Source: Muricea muricata
Taxonomy: Eukaryota; Cnidaria; Anthozoa; Malacalcyonacea; Plexauridae
Length of the DNA stretch: 64,000 nt
Direction of reading: 5' to 3'
Assembly: GCA_963855995.1 (NCBI GenBank)
Contig: OY979717.1
Coordinates: 20,931,906 to 20,995,905 of the forward strand
Made by a program: the position numbers and the translations under genes. Under the pieces are notes generated by a model. It was given only the letters and a program-made list of their open reading frames with translations, was not told where the DNA came from and made no database searches. Below, piece after piece: positions 35,977 through 51,059 of this stretch (positions are counted from its first letter, which is position 1; each line of letters begins with the position of its first letter).

Positions 35977-38900
35977 CTGACTCCGGACAGGCAAAATTTC
36001 TCAAATTTCTTGATGCCTCAAATACTAACCAAACCGTCCTTATTTCCATCAGAATGCCAATTTAGAGTTCCTGACCAAATTTGGCTTAAAAAGCTCCAGT
36101 TTTACGTTGCCTAAAGCAACTTTCTTGAAAAACCCATAAAATACTGAAAAAATGGCCATTTTGCCTGACCCCGGACAGGCAAAATTTCTCAAATTTCTTG
36201 ATGTCTCAAATACTAACCAAACCGTCCTTATTTCCATCAGAATGCCAATTTAGAGTTCCTGACCAAATTTGGCTTAAAAAGCTCCAGTTTTACGTTGCCT
36301 AAAGCAACTTTCTTGAAATACCCTTAAAATACTGAAAAATGGCCATTTTGTCTGACTCCGGACATGCAAAATATCTCAAATTTCTTGATGTCTCAAATAC
36401 TAACTAAACAATTTTTGTTTCCATGAGAATGCCAATTTAGAGTTCCTGACCAAATTTGGCATTAAAAGCTTCAACTTTACTTTGCCTAAAGCAACTTTCT
36501 TGAAATACCGTTAAAATACTGAAAAATGGCCTATTTGCCTGACTCCACACATGCAAAATTTCTCAAACTTTTTGAAGTCTCAAATACTAACCAAACCATC
36601 CTTATTTCCATCAGAATGCCAATTTAGAGCTCCTGACCAAATTTGGCTTAAAAAGCTCCACTTTTACATTGCCTAAAGCGACTTTCTTGAAATACCGTTA
36701 AAATACTGAAAAATGGCAATTTTTCCTGACTAGCGACATGTAAAATTTCTCAAATTTTTTGTTGTCTCAAATAATAACCAAACCATCCTTATTTCCATCA
36801 GAATGCCATTATAGAGTTCCTGACCAAATTTGGCTTCAAAACCTCCTGTTTTACATTGCCTAAAGCAACTTTCTTGAAATAACCTTGAAATACTGAAAAA
36901 ATGGCCATTTTTCCTGACTCCGGACATGCAAAATTTTTCAAATTTCTTCGTGTCTAAAATAGTAACCAAACCATCCTTATTTCCACCAGAATGCCAATGT
37001 AGAGTTCCTGACAAAATTTGGCTTAAAAAGCTGCACTTTTACATTGCCTGAAGCAACTTTCTTGAAATACCGTTAAAATACTGAAAAATGGCCTATTTGC
37101 CTGACTCCAGACATGGATATTTTCTCAAAATTTTTGATGTCTCAAATACTAACCAAACCATCCTTATTTCCATCAGAATTCCAATTATAGAGTTCCTGAC
37201 CAAATTTGGCTTAAAAAGCTCCTGTTCTACATTGCTTAAAGCAACTTTCTTGAAATACCCTTAAAATACTGAAAAAATGGCCATTTTGCCTGACTCCGGA
37301 CAGGCAAAATTTCTCAAATTTCTTGATGTCTCAAATACTAACCAAACCGTCCTTATTTCCATCAGAATGCCAATTTAGAGTTCCTGACCAAATTTGGCTT
37401 AAAAAGCTCCAGTTTTACGTTGCCTAAAGCAACTTTCTTGAAATACCGTTAAAATACTGAAAAAATGGCCATTTTGCCTGACTGCGGACAGGCAAAATTT
37501 CTCAAATTTCTTGATGTCTCAAATACAAACCAAACCGTCCTTATTTCCATCAGAATGCCAATTTAGAGTTCCTGACCAAATTTGGCTTAAAAAGCTCCAG
37601 TTTTACGTTGCCTAAAGCAACTTTCTTGAAATACCCTTAAAATACTGAAAAATGACCATTTTGTCTGTCTCCGGACATGCAAAATATCTCAAATTTCTTG
37701 ATGTCTCAAATACTAACTAAACAATTCTAATTTCCATGAGAATGCCAATTTAGAGTTTCTTACCAAATTTGGCATTAATAGTTTCAACTTTACTTTGCCT
37801 AAAGCAACTTTCTTGAAATACCGTTAAAATACTGAAAAATAGCCTATTTGCCTAACTCCAGACATGCAAAATTTCTCAAACTTTTTGATGTCTCAAATAC
37901 TAACCAAACCATCCTTATTTCCATCAGAATTCCAATTATAGAGTTCCTGACCAAATTTGGCTTAAAAAGCTCCTGTTCTACATTGCTTAAAGCAACTTTC
38001 TTGAAATACCCTTAAAATACTGAAAAAATGGCCATTTTGCCTGACTCCGGACAGGCAAAATTTCTCAAATTTCTTGATGTCTCAAATACTAACCAAACCG
38101 TCCTTATTTCCATCAGAATGCCAATTTAGAGTTCCTGACCAAATTTGGCTTAAAAAGCTCCAGTTTTACGTTGCCTAAAGCAACTTTCTTGAAATACCCT
38201 TAAAATACTGAAAAAATGGCCATTTTGCCTGACTGCGGACAGGCAAAATTTCTCAAATTTCTTGATGTCTCAAATACAAACCAAACCGTCCTTATTTCCA
38301 TCAGAATGCCAATTTAGAGTTCCTGACCAAATTTGGCTTAAAAAGCTCCAGTTTTACGTTGCCTAAAGCAACTTTCTTGAAATACCCTTAAAATACTGAA
38401 AAATGGCCATTTTGTCTGTCTCCGGACATGCAAAATATCTCAAATTTCTTGATGTCTCAAATACTAACTAAACAATTCTAATTTCCATGAGAATGCATAT
38501 TTAGAGTTTCTTACCAAATTTGGCATTAATAGCTTCAACTTTACTTTGCCTAAAGCAACTTTCTTGAAATACCGTTAAAATACTGAAAAATGGCCTATTT
38601 GCCTAACTCCAGATGCAAAATTTCTCAAACTTTTTGATGTCTCAAATACTAACCAAACCATCCTTATTTCCATCAGAATGCCAATTTAGAGTTCCTGACC
38701 AAATTTGGCTTAAAAAGCTCCACTTTTACATTGCCTAAAGCGACTTTCTTGAAATACCGTTAAAATACTGAAAAATGGCAATTTTTCCTGACTCGCGACA
38801 TGCAAAATTTCTCAAATTTTTTGATGTCTCAAATAATAACCAAACCATCCTTATTTCCATCAGAATGCCATTATAGAGTTCCTGACCAAATTTGGCTTCA

Positions 38901-41900
38901 AAAGCTCCTCTTTTACAATGCCCAAAGCAACTTTCTTGAAATAACCTTGAAATACTGAAAAAATGGCCATTTTGCCTGACTCCGGACATGCAAAATTTCT
39001 CAAATTTCTTGGTGTCTAAAATAGTAACCAAACCATCCTTATTTCCACCAGAATGCCAATGTAGAGTTCCTGACAAAATTTGGCTTAAAAAGCTGCACTT
39101 TTACATTGCCTGAAGCAACTTTCTTGAAATACCGTTAAAATACTGAAAAATGGCCTATTTGCCTGACTCCAGACATGGATATTTTCTCAAAAGTTTTGAT
39201 GTCTCAAATACTAACCAAACCATCCTTATTTCCATCAGAATTCCAATTATAGAGTTCCTGACCAAATTTGGCTTAAAAAGCTCCTGTTCTACATTGCTTA
39301 AAGCAACTTTCTTGAAATACCCTTAAAATACTGAAAAAATGGCCATTTTGCCTGACTCCGGACAGGCAAAATTTCTCAAATTTCTTGATGTCTCAAATAC
39401 TAACCAAACCGTCCTTATTTCCATCAGAATGCCAATTTAGAGTTCCTGACCAAATTTGGCTTAAAAAGCTCCAGTTTTACGTTGCCTAAAGCAACTTTCT
39501 TGAAATACCCTTAAAATACTGAAAAATGGCCATTTTGTCTGTCTCCGGACATGCAAAATATCTCAAATTTCTTGATGTCTCAAATACTAACTAAACAATT
39601 CTAATTTCCATGAGAATGCCAATTTAGAGTTTCTTACCAAATTTGGCATTAATAGTTTCAACTTTACTTTGCCTAAAGCAACTTTCTTGAAATACCGTTA
39701 AAATACTGAAAAATGGCCCATTTGCCTAACTCCAGACATGCAAAATTTCTCAAACTTTTTGATGTCTCAAATACTAACCAAACCATCCTTATTTCCATCA
39801 GAATTCCAATTATAGAGTTCCTGACCAAATTTGGCTTAAAAAGCTCCTGTTCTACATTGCTTAAAGCAACTTTCTTGAAATACCCTTAAAATACTGAAAA
39901 AATGGCCATTTTGCCTGACTCCGGACAGGCAAAATTTCTCAAATTTCTTGATGTCTCAAATACTAACCAAACCGTCCTTATTTCGATCAGAATGCCAATT
40001 TAGAGTTCCTGACCAAATTTGGCTTAAAAAGCTCCAGTTTTACGTTGCCTAAAGCAACTTTCTTGAAATACCCTTAAAATACTGAAAAAATGGCCATTTT
40101 GCCTGACTCCGGACAGGCAAAATTTCTCAAATTTCTTGATGTCTCAAATACAAACCAAACCGTCCTTATTTCCATCAGAATGCCAATTTAGAGTTCCTGA
40201 CCAAATTTGGCTTAAAAAGCTCCAGTTTTACGTTGCCTAAAGCAACTTTCTTGAAATACCCTTAAAATACTGAAAAATGGCCATTTTGTCTGTCTCCGGA
40301 CATGCAAAATATCTCAAATTTCTTGATGTCTCAAATACTAACTAAGCAATTCTAATTTCCATGAGAATGCATATTTAGAGTTTCTTACCAAATTTGGCAT
40401 TAATAGCTTCAACTTTACTTTGCCTAAAGCAACTTTCTTGAAATACCGTTAAAATACTGAAAAATGGCCTATTTGCCTAACTCCAGACATGCAAAATTTC
40501 TCAAACTTTTTGATGTCTCAAATACTAACCAAACCATCCTTATTTCCATCAGAATGCCAATTTAGAGTTCCTGACCAAATTTGGCTTAAAAATCTCCACT
40601 TTTACATTGCCTAAAGCAACTTTCTTGAAATACCTTTAAAATACAGAAAAATGGCAATTTTTCCTGACACGCGACATGCAAAATTTCTCAAATTTCTTGA
40701 TGTCTCAAATACTAACCAAACCATCCTTATTTCCATCAGAATGCCATTATAGAGTTCCTGACCAAATTTGGCTTAAAAAGCTCCTGTTTTACATTGCCTA
40801 AAGCAACTTTCTTGAAATACCCTTGAAATACTGAAAAAATGGCCATTTTGCCTGACTCCGGACATCGCAAATTTCTAAAATTTCTTAGTGTCTAAAATAG
40901 TAACCAAACCATCCTTATTTCCACCAGAATGCCAATGTAGAGTTCCTGACCAAATTTGGCTTAAAAAGCTGCTCTTTTACATTGCCTGAAGCAACTTTCT
41001 TGAAATACCGTTAAAATACTGAAAAATGGCCTATTTGCCTGACTCCAGACATGCAAAATTTCTCAAATTTCTTGATGTCTCAAATACTAACCAAACAATC
41101 CTTATTTCCATCAGAATGCCAATTTAGAGTTCCTGACCAAATTTGGCTTAAAAAGCTCCACTTTTACATTGCCTAAAGCAACTTTCTTGAAATACCCTTA
41201 AAATACTGCAAAATAGCAATTTTGCCTGACTCCGGACATGCAAAATTTCTCAAATTTCTTGATGTCTCAAATACTAACCAAACCATCCTTATTTCCAACT
41301 AAATGCCAATTTAGAGTTGCCCACCAAATTTAGCTTCAAAACCTCCACTTTTACATTGCCTAAAGAAACTTTCTTGAAATACCCTTGAAATACTGAAAAA
41401 ATGGCCATTTTGCCTGACTCCGGACATGCCAAATTTCTCAAATTTCTTAGTGTCTAAAATAGTAACCAAACCATCCTTATTTCCACCAGAATGCCAATGT
41501 AGAGTTCCTGACCAAATTTGGCTTAAAAAGCTGCACTTTTACATTGCCTGAAGCAACTTTCTTGAAATACCGTTAAAATACTGAAAAATGGCCTATTTGC
41601 CTAACTCCAGACATGCAAAATTTCTCAAATTTCTTGATGTCTCAAATACTAACCAAACAATCCTTATTTCCATCAGAATGCCAATTTAGAGTTCCTGACC
41701 AAATTTGGCTTAAAAAGCTCCACTTTTACATTGCCTAAAGCAACTTTCTTGAAATACCCTTAAAATACTGCAAAATAGCAATTTTGCCTGACTCCGGACA
41801 TGCAAAATTTCTCAAATTTCTTGATGTCTCAAATACTAACCAAACATCCTTATTTTCAACTAAACGCCAATTTAGAGTTGCTGACCAAATTTAGCTTCAA

Positions 41901-44501
41901 AACCTCCACTTTTACATTGCCTAAAGAAACATTCTTGAAATACCCTTAAAATACTGAAAAAATGGCCATATTGCCTGACTCCAGACATGCAAAATTTCTC
42001 AAATTTCTTGATGTCTCAAATACAAACCAAACCGTCCTTATTTCCATCAGAATGCCAATTTAGAGTTCCTGACCAAATTTGGCTTAAAAAGCTCCAGTTT
42101 TACGTTGCCTAAAGCAACTTTCTTGAAATACCCTTAAAATACTGAAAAATGGCCATTTTGTCTGTCTCCGGACATGCAAAATATCTCAAATTTCTTGATG
42201 TCTCAAATACTAACTAAACAATTCTAATTTCCATGAGAATGCCAATTTAGAGTTTCTTACCAAATTTGGCATTAATAGCTTCAACTTTACTTTGCCTAAA
42301 GCAACTTTCTTGAAATACCGTTAAAATACTGAAAAATGGCCTATTTGCCTAACTCCAGACATGCAAAATTTCTCAAATTTCTTGATGTCTCAAATACTAA
42401 CCAAACCGTCCTTATTTCCATCAGAATGCCAATTTAGAGTTCCTGACCAAATTTGGCTTAAAAAGCTCCAGTTTTACGTTGCCTAAAGAAACTTTCTTGA
42501 AATACCCTTAAAATACTGAAAAAATGGCCATTTTGCCTGACTCCGGACATGGCAAATTTCTAAAATTTCTTAGTGTCTAAAATAGTAACCAAACCATCCT
42601 TATTTCCACCAGAATGCCAATGTAGAGTTCCTGACCAAATTTGGCTTAAAAAGCTGCACTTTTACATTGCCTGAAGCAACTTTCTTGAAATACCGTTAAA
42701 ATACTGAAAAATGGCCTATTTGCCTGACTCCAGACATGCAAAATTTCTCAAATTTCTTGATGTCTCAAATACTAACCAAACAATCCTTATTTCCATCAGA
42801 ATGCCAATTTAGAGTTCCTGACCAAATTTGGCTTAAAAAGCTCCACTTTTACATTGCCTAAAGCAACTTTCTTGAAATACCCTTAAAATACTGCAAAATA
42901 GCAATTTTGCCTGACTCCGGACATGCAAAATTTCTCGAGTTTCTTGGTGTCTCAAGTACTAACCAAACCATCCTTATTTCCAACTAAATGCCAATTTAGA
43001 GTTGCTGACCAAATTTAGCTTCAAAACCTCCACTTTTACATTGCCTAAAGCAACTTTCTTGAAATACCCTTGAAATACTGAAAAAATGGCCATTTTGCCT
43101 GACTCCGGACATGCCAAATTTCTCAAATTTCTTAGTGTCTAAAATAGTAACCAAACCATCCTTATTTCCACCAGAATGCCAATATAGAGTTCCTGACCAA
43201 ATTTGGCTTAAAAAGCTGCACTTTTACATTGCCTGAAGCAACTTTCTTGAAATACCGTTAAAATACTGAAAAATGGCCTATTTGCCTAACTCCAGACATG
43301 CAAAATTTCTCAAATTTCTTGATGTCTCAAATACTAACCAAACAATCCTTATTTCTATCAGAATGCCAATTTAGAGTTCCTGACCAAATTTGGCTTAAAA
43401 AGCTCCACTTTTACATTGCCTAAAGCAACTTTCTTGAAATACCCTTAAAATACTGCAAAATAGCAATTTTGCCTGACTCCGGACATGCAAAATTTCTCAA
43501 ATTTCTTGATGTCTCAAATACTAACCAAACCATCCTTATTTCCAACTAAATGCCAATTTAGAGTTGCCGACCAAATTTAGCTTCAAAACCTCCACTTTTA
43601 CATTGCCTAAAGAAACTTTCTTGAAATACCCTTGAAATACTGAAAAAATGGCCATTTTGCCTGACTCCGGACATGCCAAATTTCTCAAATTTCTTAGTGT
43701 CTAAAATAGTAACCAAACCATCCTTATTTCCACCAGAATGCCAATGTAGAGTTCCTGACCAAATTTGGCTTAAAAAGCTGCACTTTTACATTGCCTGAAG
43801 CAACTTTCTTGAAATACCCTTAAAATACTGCAAAATAGCAATTTTGCCTGACTCCGGACATGCAAAATTTCTCAAATTTCTTGATGTCTCAAATACTAAC
43901 CAAACCATCCTTATTTTCAACTAAACGCCAATTTAGAGTTGCTGACCAAATTTAGCTTCAAAACCTCCACTTTTACATTGCCTAAAGAAACATTCTTGAA
44001 ATACCCTTAAAATACTGAAAAAATGGCCATATTGCCTGACTCCAGACATGCAAAATTTCTCAAATTTCTTGATGTCTCAAATACTATCCAAACCATCCTT
44101 ATTTCTATCAGAATGCCAATTTAGAGTTCCTGACCAAATTTGGCTTAAAAAGCTCCAGTTTTACGTTGCCTAAAGCAACTTTCTTGAAATACCCTTAAAA
44201 TACTGAAAAAATGGCCATTTTGCCTGACTGCGGACAGGCAAAATTTCTCAAATTTCTTGATGTCTCAAATACAAACCAAACCATCCTTATTTCCATCAGA
44301 ATGCCAATTTAGAATTCCTGACCAAATTTGGCTTAAAAAGCTCCAGTTTTACGTTGCCTAAAGCAACTTTCTTGAAATACCCTTAAAATACTGAAAAATG
44401 GCCATTTTGTCTGTCTCCGGACATGCAAAATATCTAAAATTTCTTGATGTCTCAAATACTAACTAAACAATTCTAATTTCCATGAGAATGCCAATTTAGA
44501 G
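35160..44501 (+). repeat. 9.3 kb block later repeated at 55782-64000, copy 1
   Basis: Offsets to the second copy change stepwise: 20622 (to about 38.2 kb), 20062 (38.8-39.8 kb), 19873 (40.0-41.9 kb), 20061 (42.0-42.9 kb) and 19499 (43.5 kb to the window end). The steps are -560, -189, +188 and -562 bp, that is 3, 1, 1 and 3 whole monomers. Shared rare markers include tcctgactagcgac, aaacccataaaatac, tcctgacacgcgac, tttcgatcag, gttgcccaccaaatt and the single-base loss in aaccaaacatcc. Confidence 0.9.
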
Positions 44502-46934
44502 TTTCTTACCAAATTTGGCATTAATAGCTTCAACTTTACTTTGCCTAAAGCAACTTTCTTGAAATACCGTTAAAATACTGAAAAATGGCCTATTTGCCTA
44601 ACTCCAGACATGCAAAATTTCTCAAATTTCTTGATGTCTCAAATACTAAACAAACCGTCCTTATTTCCATCAGAATGCCAATTTAGAGTTCCTGACCAAA
44701 TTTGGCTTAAAAAGCTCCAGTTTTACGTTGCCTAAAGAAACTTTCTTGAAATACCCTTAAAATACTGAAAAAATGGCCATTTTGCCTGACTCCGGACAGG
44801 CAAAATTTCTCAAATTTCTTGATGTCTCAAATACAAACCAAACCGTCCTTATTTCCATCAGAATGCCAATTTAGAGTTCCTGACCAAATTTGGCTTAAAA
44901 AGCTCCAGTTTTACGTTGCCTAAAGCAACTTTCTTGAAATACCCTTAAAATACTGAAAAATGGCCATTTTGTCTTTCTCCGGACATGCAAAATATCTCAA
45001 ATTTCTTGATGTTTCAAATACTAACCAAACCATCCTTATTTCCATCAGAATGCCAATTTAGAGTTCATGACCAATTTTGGCTTAAAAAGCTCCACTTTTA
45101 CATTGCCTAAAGCAACTTTCTTGAAATACCCTTAAAATACTGAAAAATAGCCATTTTGCCTGACTCCGGACATGCAAAATTTCTCAAATTTCTTGATGTC
45201 TCAAATACTAACCAAACCATCCTTATTTCCATCTAAATGCCAATTTAGAGTTCCTGACAAAATTTAGCTTCAAAATCTCCACTTTTTCATTGCCTCAAGC
45301 AACTTTCTTGAAATACCCTTTAAATACTGAAAAAATGGCCATATTGCCTGACTCCAGACATGAAAAATTTCTCATATTTCGTCATGTCTCAAATACTAAC
45401 CAAACCATCCTTATTTCCACCAGAATGCCAATTTAGAGTTCCTGACCAAATTTGGCTTAAAAAGCTCCAGTTTTACGTTGCCTAAAGCAACTTTCTTGAA
45501 ATACCCTTAAAATACTGAAAAATAGCCATTTTGCCTGACTCCCGACATGCAAAATTTCTCAAATTTCTTGATGTTTCAAATACTAACCAAACCATCCTTA
45601 TTTCCATCAGAATGCCAATTTAGAGTTCATGACCAATTTTGGCTTAAAAAGCTCCACTTTTACATTGCCTAAAGCAACTTTCTTGAAATACCCTTAAAAT
45701 ACTGAAAAATAGCCATTTTGCCTGACTCCGGACATGCAAAATTTCTCAAATTTCTTGATGTCTCAAATACTAACCAAACCATCCTTATTTCCATCTAAAT
45801 GCCAATTTAGAGTTCCTGACAAAATTTAGCTTCAAAATCTCCACTTTTTCATTGCCTCAAGCAACTTTCTTGAAATACCCTTTAAACACTGAAAAAATGG
45901 CCATATTGCCTGACTCCAGACATGCAAAATTTCTCATATTTCGTCATGTCTCAAATACTAACCAAACCATCCTTATTTCCACCAGAATGCCAATTTAGAG
46001 TTCCTGACCAAATTTGGCTTAGAAAAGCTCCACTTTTACATTGCCTGAAGCAACTTTCTTGAAATACCGTTAAAATACTGAAAAATGGCAATTTTTCCTG
46101 ACTCGCGACAAGCAAAATTTCTCAAATTTTTTGATGTCTCAAATACTAACCAAACCATCCTTATTTCCACCAGAATGCCAATTTAGAGTTCCTGACCAAA
46201 TTTGGCTTAGAAAAGCTCCACTTTTACATTGCCTGAAGCAACTTTCTTGAAATACCGTTAAAATACTGAAAAATGGCAATTTTTCCTGACTCGCGACATG
46301 CAAAATTTCTCAAATTTTTTGATGTCTCAAATAATAACCAAACCATCCTTATTTCCATCAGAATGCCATTATAGAGTTCCTGACCAAATTTGTTTTCAAA
46401 AGCTCCTGTTTTACATTGCCTAAAGCAACTTTCTTGAAATAACCTTGAAATACTGAAAAAATGGCCATTTTGCCTGACTCCGGACATGCAAAATTTCTCA
46501 AATTTCTTGGTGTCTAAAATAGTAACCAAACCATCCTTATTTCCACCAGAATGCCAATGTAGAGTTCCTGACAAAATTTGGCTTAAAAAGCTGCACTTTT
46601 ACATTGCCTGAAGCAACTTTCTTGAAATACCGTTAAAATACTGAAAAATGGCAATTTTTCCTGACTCGCGACATGCAAAATTTCTCAAATTTTTTGATGT
46701 CTCAAATACTAACCAAACCATCCTTATTTCCATCAGAATGCCATTATAGAGTTCCTGACCAAATTTGGCTTAAAAAGCTCCTGTTCTACATTGCTTAAAG
46801 CAACTTTCTTGAAATACCCTTAAAATACTGAAAAAATGGCCATTTTGCCTCACTCCGGACCGGCAAAATTTCTCAAATTTCTTGATGTCTCAAATACTAA
46901 CCAAACCGTCCTTATTTCCATCAGAATGCCACCT
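42810..46934 (+). repeat. 22-monomer (4125 bp) higher-order repeat, unit 1
   Basis: Tandem with the next unit at an exact offset of 4125. Anchors are the unusual ctcgag at 42934 and 47059 (only these two), tattttcaactaaacgcc at 43912 and 48037, the chimeric gtctttctccgg head at 44971 and 49096, and ctcactccggacc at 46849 and 50974. Unit ends are ambiguous by some tens of bases because the junction lies in common sequence. Confidence 0.92.
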
Positions 46935-49900
46935 TAGAGTTCCTGACCAAATTTGGCTTAAAAAGCTCCACTTTTACATTGCCTAAAGCAACTTTCTTGA
47001 AATACCCTTAAAATACTGCAAAATAGCAATTTTGCCTGACTCCGGACATGCAAAATTTCTCGAGTTTCTTGGTGTCTCAAGTACTAACCAAACCATCCTT
47101 ATTTCCAACTAAATGCCAATTTAGAGTTGCTGACCAAATTTAGCTTCAAAACCTCCACTTTTACATTGCCTAAAGCAACTTTCTTGAAATACCCTTGAAA
47201 TACTGAAAAAATGGCCATTTTGCCTGACTCCGGACATGCCAAATTTCTCAAATTTCTTAGTGTCTAAAATAGTAACCAAACCATCCTTATTTCCACCAGA
47301 ATGCCAATATAGAGTTCCTGACCAAATTTGGCTTAAAAAGCTGCACTTTTACATTGCCTGAAGCAACTTTCTTGAAATACCGTTAAAATACTGAAAAATG
47401 GCCTATTTGCCTAACTCCAGACATGCAAAATTTCTCAAATTTCTTGATGTCTCAAATACTAACCAAACAATCCTTATTTCTATCAGAATGCCAATTTAGA
47501 GTTCCTGACCAAATTTGGCTTAAAAAGCTCCACTTTTACATTGCCTAAAGCAACTTTCTTGAAATACCCTTAAAATACTGCAAAATAGCAATTTTGCCTG
47601 ACTCCGGACATGCAAAATTTCTCAAATTTCTTGATGTCTCAAATACTAACCAAACCATCCTTATTTCCAACTAAATGCCAATTTAGAGTTGCCGACCAAA
47701 TTTAGCTTCAAAACCTCCACTTTTACATTGCCTAAAGAAACTTTCTTGAAATACCCTTGAAATACTGAAAAAATGGCCATTTTGCCTGACTCCGGACATG
47801 CCAAATTTCTCAAATTTCTTAGTGTCTAAAATAGTAACCAAACCATCCTTATTTCCACCAGAATGCCAATGTAGAGTTCCTGACCAAATTTGGCTTAAAA
47901 AGCTGCACTTTTACATTGCCTGAAGCAACTTTCTTGAAATACCCTTAAAATACTGCAAAATAGCAATTTTGCCTGACTCCGGACATGCAAAATTTCTCAA
48001 ATTTCTTGATGTCTCAAATACTAACCAAACCATCCTTATTTTCAACTAAACGCCAATTTAGAGTTGCTGACCAAATTTAGCTTCAAAACCTCCACTTTTA
48101 CATTGCCTAAAGAAACATTCTTGAAATACCCTTAAAATACTGAAAAAATGGCCATATTGCCTGACTCCAGACATGCAAAATTTCTCAAATTTCTTGATGT
48201 CTCAAATACTATCCAAACCATCCTTATTTCTATCAGAATGCCAATTTAGAGTTCCTGACCAAATTTGGCTTAAAAAGCTCCAGTTTTACGTTGCCTAAAG
48301 CAACTTTCTTGAAATACCCTTAAAATACTGAAAAAATGGCCATTTTGCCTGACTGCGGACAGGCAAAATTTCTCAAATTTCTTGATGTCTCAAATACAAA
48401 CCAAACCATCCTTATTTCCATCAGAATGCCAATTTAGAATTCCTGACCAAATTTGGCTTAAAAAGCTCCAGTTTTACGTTGCCTAAAGCAACTTTCTTGA
48501 AATACCCTTAAAATACTGAAAAATGGCCATTTTGTCTGTCTCCGGACATGCAAAATATCTAAAATTTCTTGATGTCTCAAATACTAACTAAACAATTCTA
48601 ATTTCCATGAGAATGCCAATTTAGAGTTTCTTACCAAATTTGGCATTAATAGCTTCAACTTTACTTTGCCTAAAGCAACTTTCTTGAAATACCGTTAAAA
48701 TACTGAAAAATGGCCTATTTGCCTAACTCCAGACATGCAAAATTTCTCAAATTTCTTGATGTCTCAAATACTAAACAAACCGTCCTTATTTCCATCAGAA
48801 TGCCAATTTAGAGTTCCTGACCAAATTTGGCTTAAAAAGCTCCAGTTTTACGTTGCCTAAAGAAACTTTCTTGAAATACCCTTAAAATACTGAAAAAATG
48901 GCCATTTTGCCTGACTCCGGACAGGCAAAATTTCTCAAATTTCTTGATGTCTCAAATACAAACCAAACCGTCCTTATTTCCATCAGAATGCCAATTTAGA
49001 GTTCCTGACCAAATTTGGCTTAAAAAGCTCCAGTTTTACGTTGCCTAAAGCAACTTTCTTGAAATACCCTTAAAATACTGAAAAATGGCCATTTTGTCTT
49101 TCTCCGGACATGCAAAATATCTCAAATTTCTTGATGTTTCAAATACTAACCAAACCATCCTTATTTCCATCAGAATGCCAATTTAGAGTTCATGACCAAT
49201 TTTGGCTTAAAAAGCTCCACTTTTACATTGCCTAAAGCAACTTTCTTGAAATACCCTTAAAATACTGAAAAATAGCCATTTTGCCTGACTCCGGACATGC
49301 AAAATTTCTCAAATTTCTTGATGTCTCAAATACTAACCAAACCATCCTTATTTCCATCTAAATGCCAATTTAGAGTTCCTGACAAAATTTAGCTTCAAAA
49401 TCTCCACTTTTTCATTGCCTCAAGCAACTTTCTTGAAATACCCTTTAAATACTGAAAAAATGGCCATATTGCCTGACTCCAGACATGAAAAATTTCTCAT
49501 ATTTCGTCATGTCTCAAATACTAACCAAACCATCCTTATTTCCACCAGAATGCCAATTTAGAGTTCCTGACCAAATTTGGCTTAAAAAGCTCCAGTTTTA
49601 CGTTGCCTAAAGCAACTTTCTTGAAATACCCTTAAAATACTGAAAAATAGCCATTTTGCCTGACTCCCGACATGCAAAATTTCTCAAATTTCTTGATGTT
49701 TCAAATACTAACCAAACCATCCTTATTTCCATCAGAATGCCAATTTAGAGTTCATGACCAATTTTGGCTTAAAAAGCTCCACTTTTACATTGCCTAAAGC
49801 AACTTTCTTGAAATACCCTTAAAATACTGAAAAATAGCCATTTTGCCTGACTCCGGACATGCAAAATTTCTCAAATTTCTTGATGTCTCAAATACTAACC

Positions 49901-51059
49901 AAACCATCCTTATTTCCATCTAAATGCCAATTTAGAGTTCCTGACAAAATTTAGCTTCAAAATCTCCACTTTTTCATTGCCTCAAGCAACTTTCTTGAAA
50001 TACCCTTTAAACACTGAAAAAATGGCCATATTGCCTGACTCCAGACATGCAAAATTTCTCATATTTCGTCATGTCTCAAATACTAACCAAACCATCCTTA
50101 TTTCCACCAGAATGCCAATTTAGAGTTCCTGACCAAATTTGGCTTAGAAAAGCTCCACTTTTACATTGCCTGAAGCAACTTTCTTGAAATACCGTTAAAA
50201 TACTGAAAAATGGCAATTTTTCCTGACTCGCGACAAGCAAAATTTCTCAAATTTTTTGATGTCTCAAATACTAACCAAACCATCCTTATTTCCACCAGAA
50301 TGCCAATTTAGAGTTCCTGACCAAATTTGGCTTAGAAAAGCTCCACTTTTACATTGCCTGAAGCAACTTTCTTGAAATACCGTTAAAATACTGAAAAATG
50401 GCAATTTTTCCTGACTCGCGACATGCAAAATTTCTCAAATTTTTTGATGTCTCAAATAATAACCAAACCATCCTTATTTCCATCAGAATGCCATTATAGA
50501 GTTCCTGACCAAATTTGTTTTCAAAAGCTCCTGTTTTACATTGCCTAAAGCAACTTTCTTGAAATAACCTTGAAATACTGAAAAAATGGCCATTTTGCCT
50601 GACTCCGGACATGCAAAATTTCTCAAATTTCTTGGTGTCTAAAATAGTAACCAAACCATCCTTATTTCCACCAGAATGCCAATGTAGAGTTCCTGACAAA
50701 ATTTGGCTTAAAAAGCTGCACTTTTACATTGCCTGAAGCAACTTTCTTGAAATACCGTTAAAATACTGAAAAATGGCAATTTTTCCTGACTCGCGACATG
50801 CAAAATTTCTCAAATTTTTTGATGTCTCAAATACTAACCAAACCATCCTTATTTCCATCAGAATGCCATTATAGAGTTCCTGACCAAATTTGGCTTAAAA
50901 AGCTCCTGTTCTACATTGCTTAAAGCAACTTTCTTGAAATACCCTTAAAATACTGAAAAAATGGCCATTTTGCCTCACTCCGGACCGGCAAAATTTCTCA
51001 AATTTCTTGATGTCTCAAATACTAACCAAACCGTCCTTATTTCCATCAGAATGCCACCT
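46935..51059 (+). repeat. 22-monomer (4125 bp) higher-order repeat, unit 2
   Basis: Near-identical copy of unit 1, including gacaagcaaaat (about 46108 and 50233) and tttagaattcc (about 44312 and 48437). At its end it continues into acgttgcctaaagaaac sequence as at 32 kb, whereas unit 1 joins unit 2 with cacttttacattg. Confidence 0.92.

Noticed and set aside
36049..36237. Minus-strand 62-codon frame, repeated at 56671-56859
   Set aside because: One-monomer frame inside the satellite, duplicated with the 9 kb block at offset 20622; no coding evidence.
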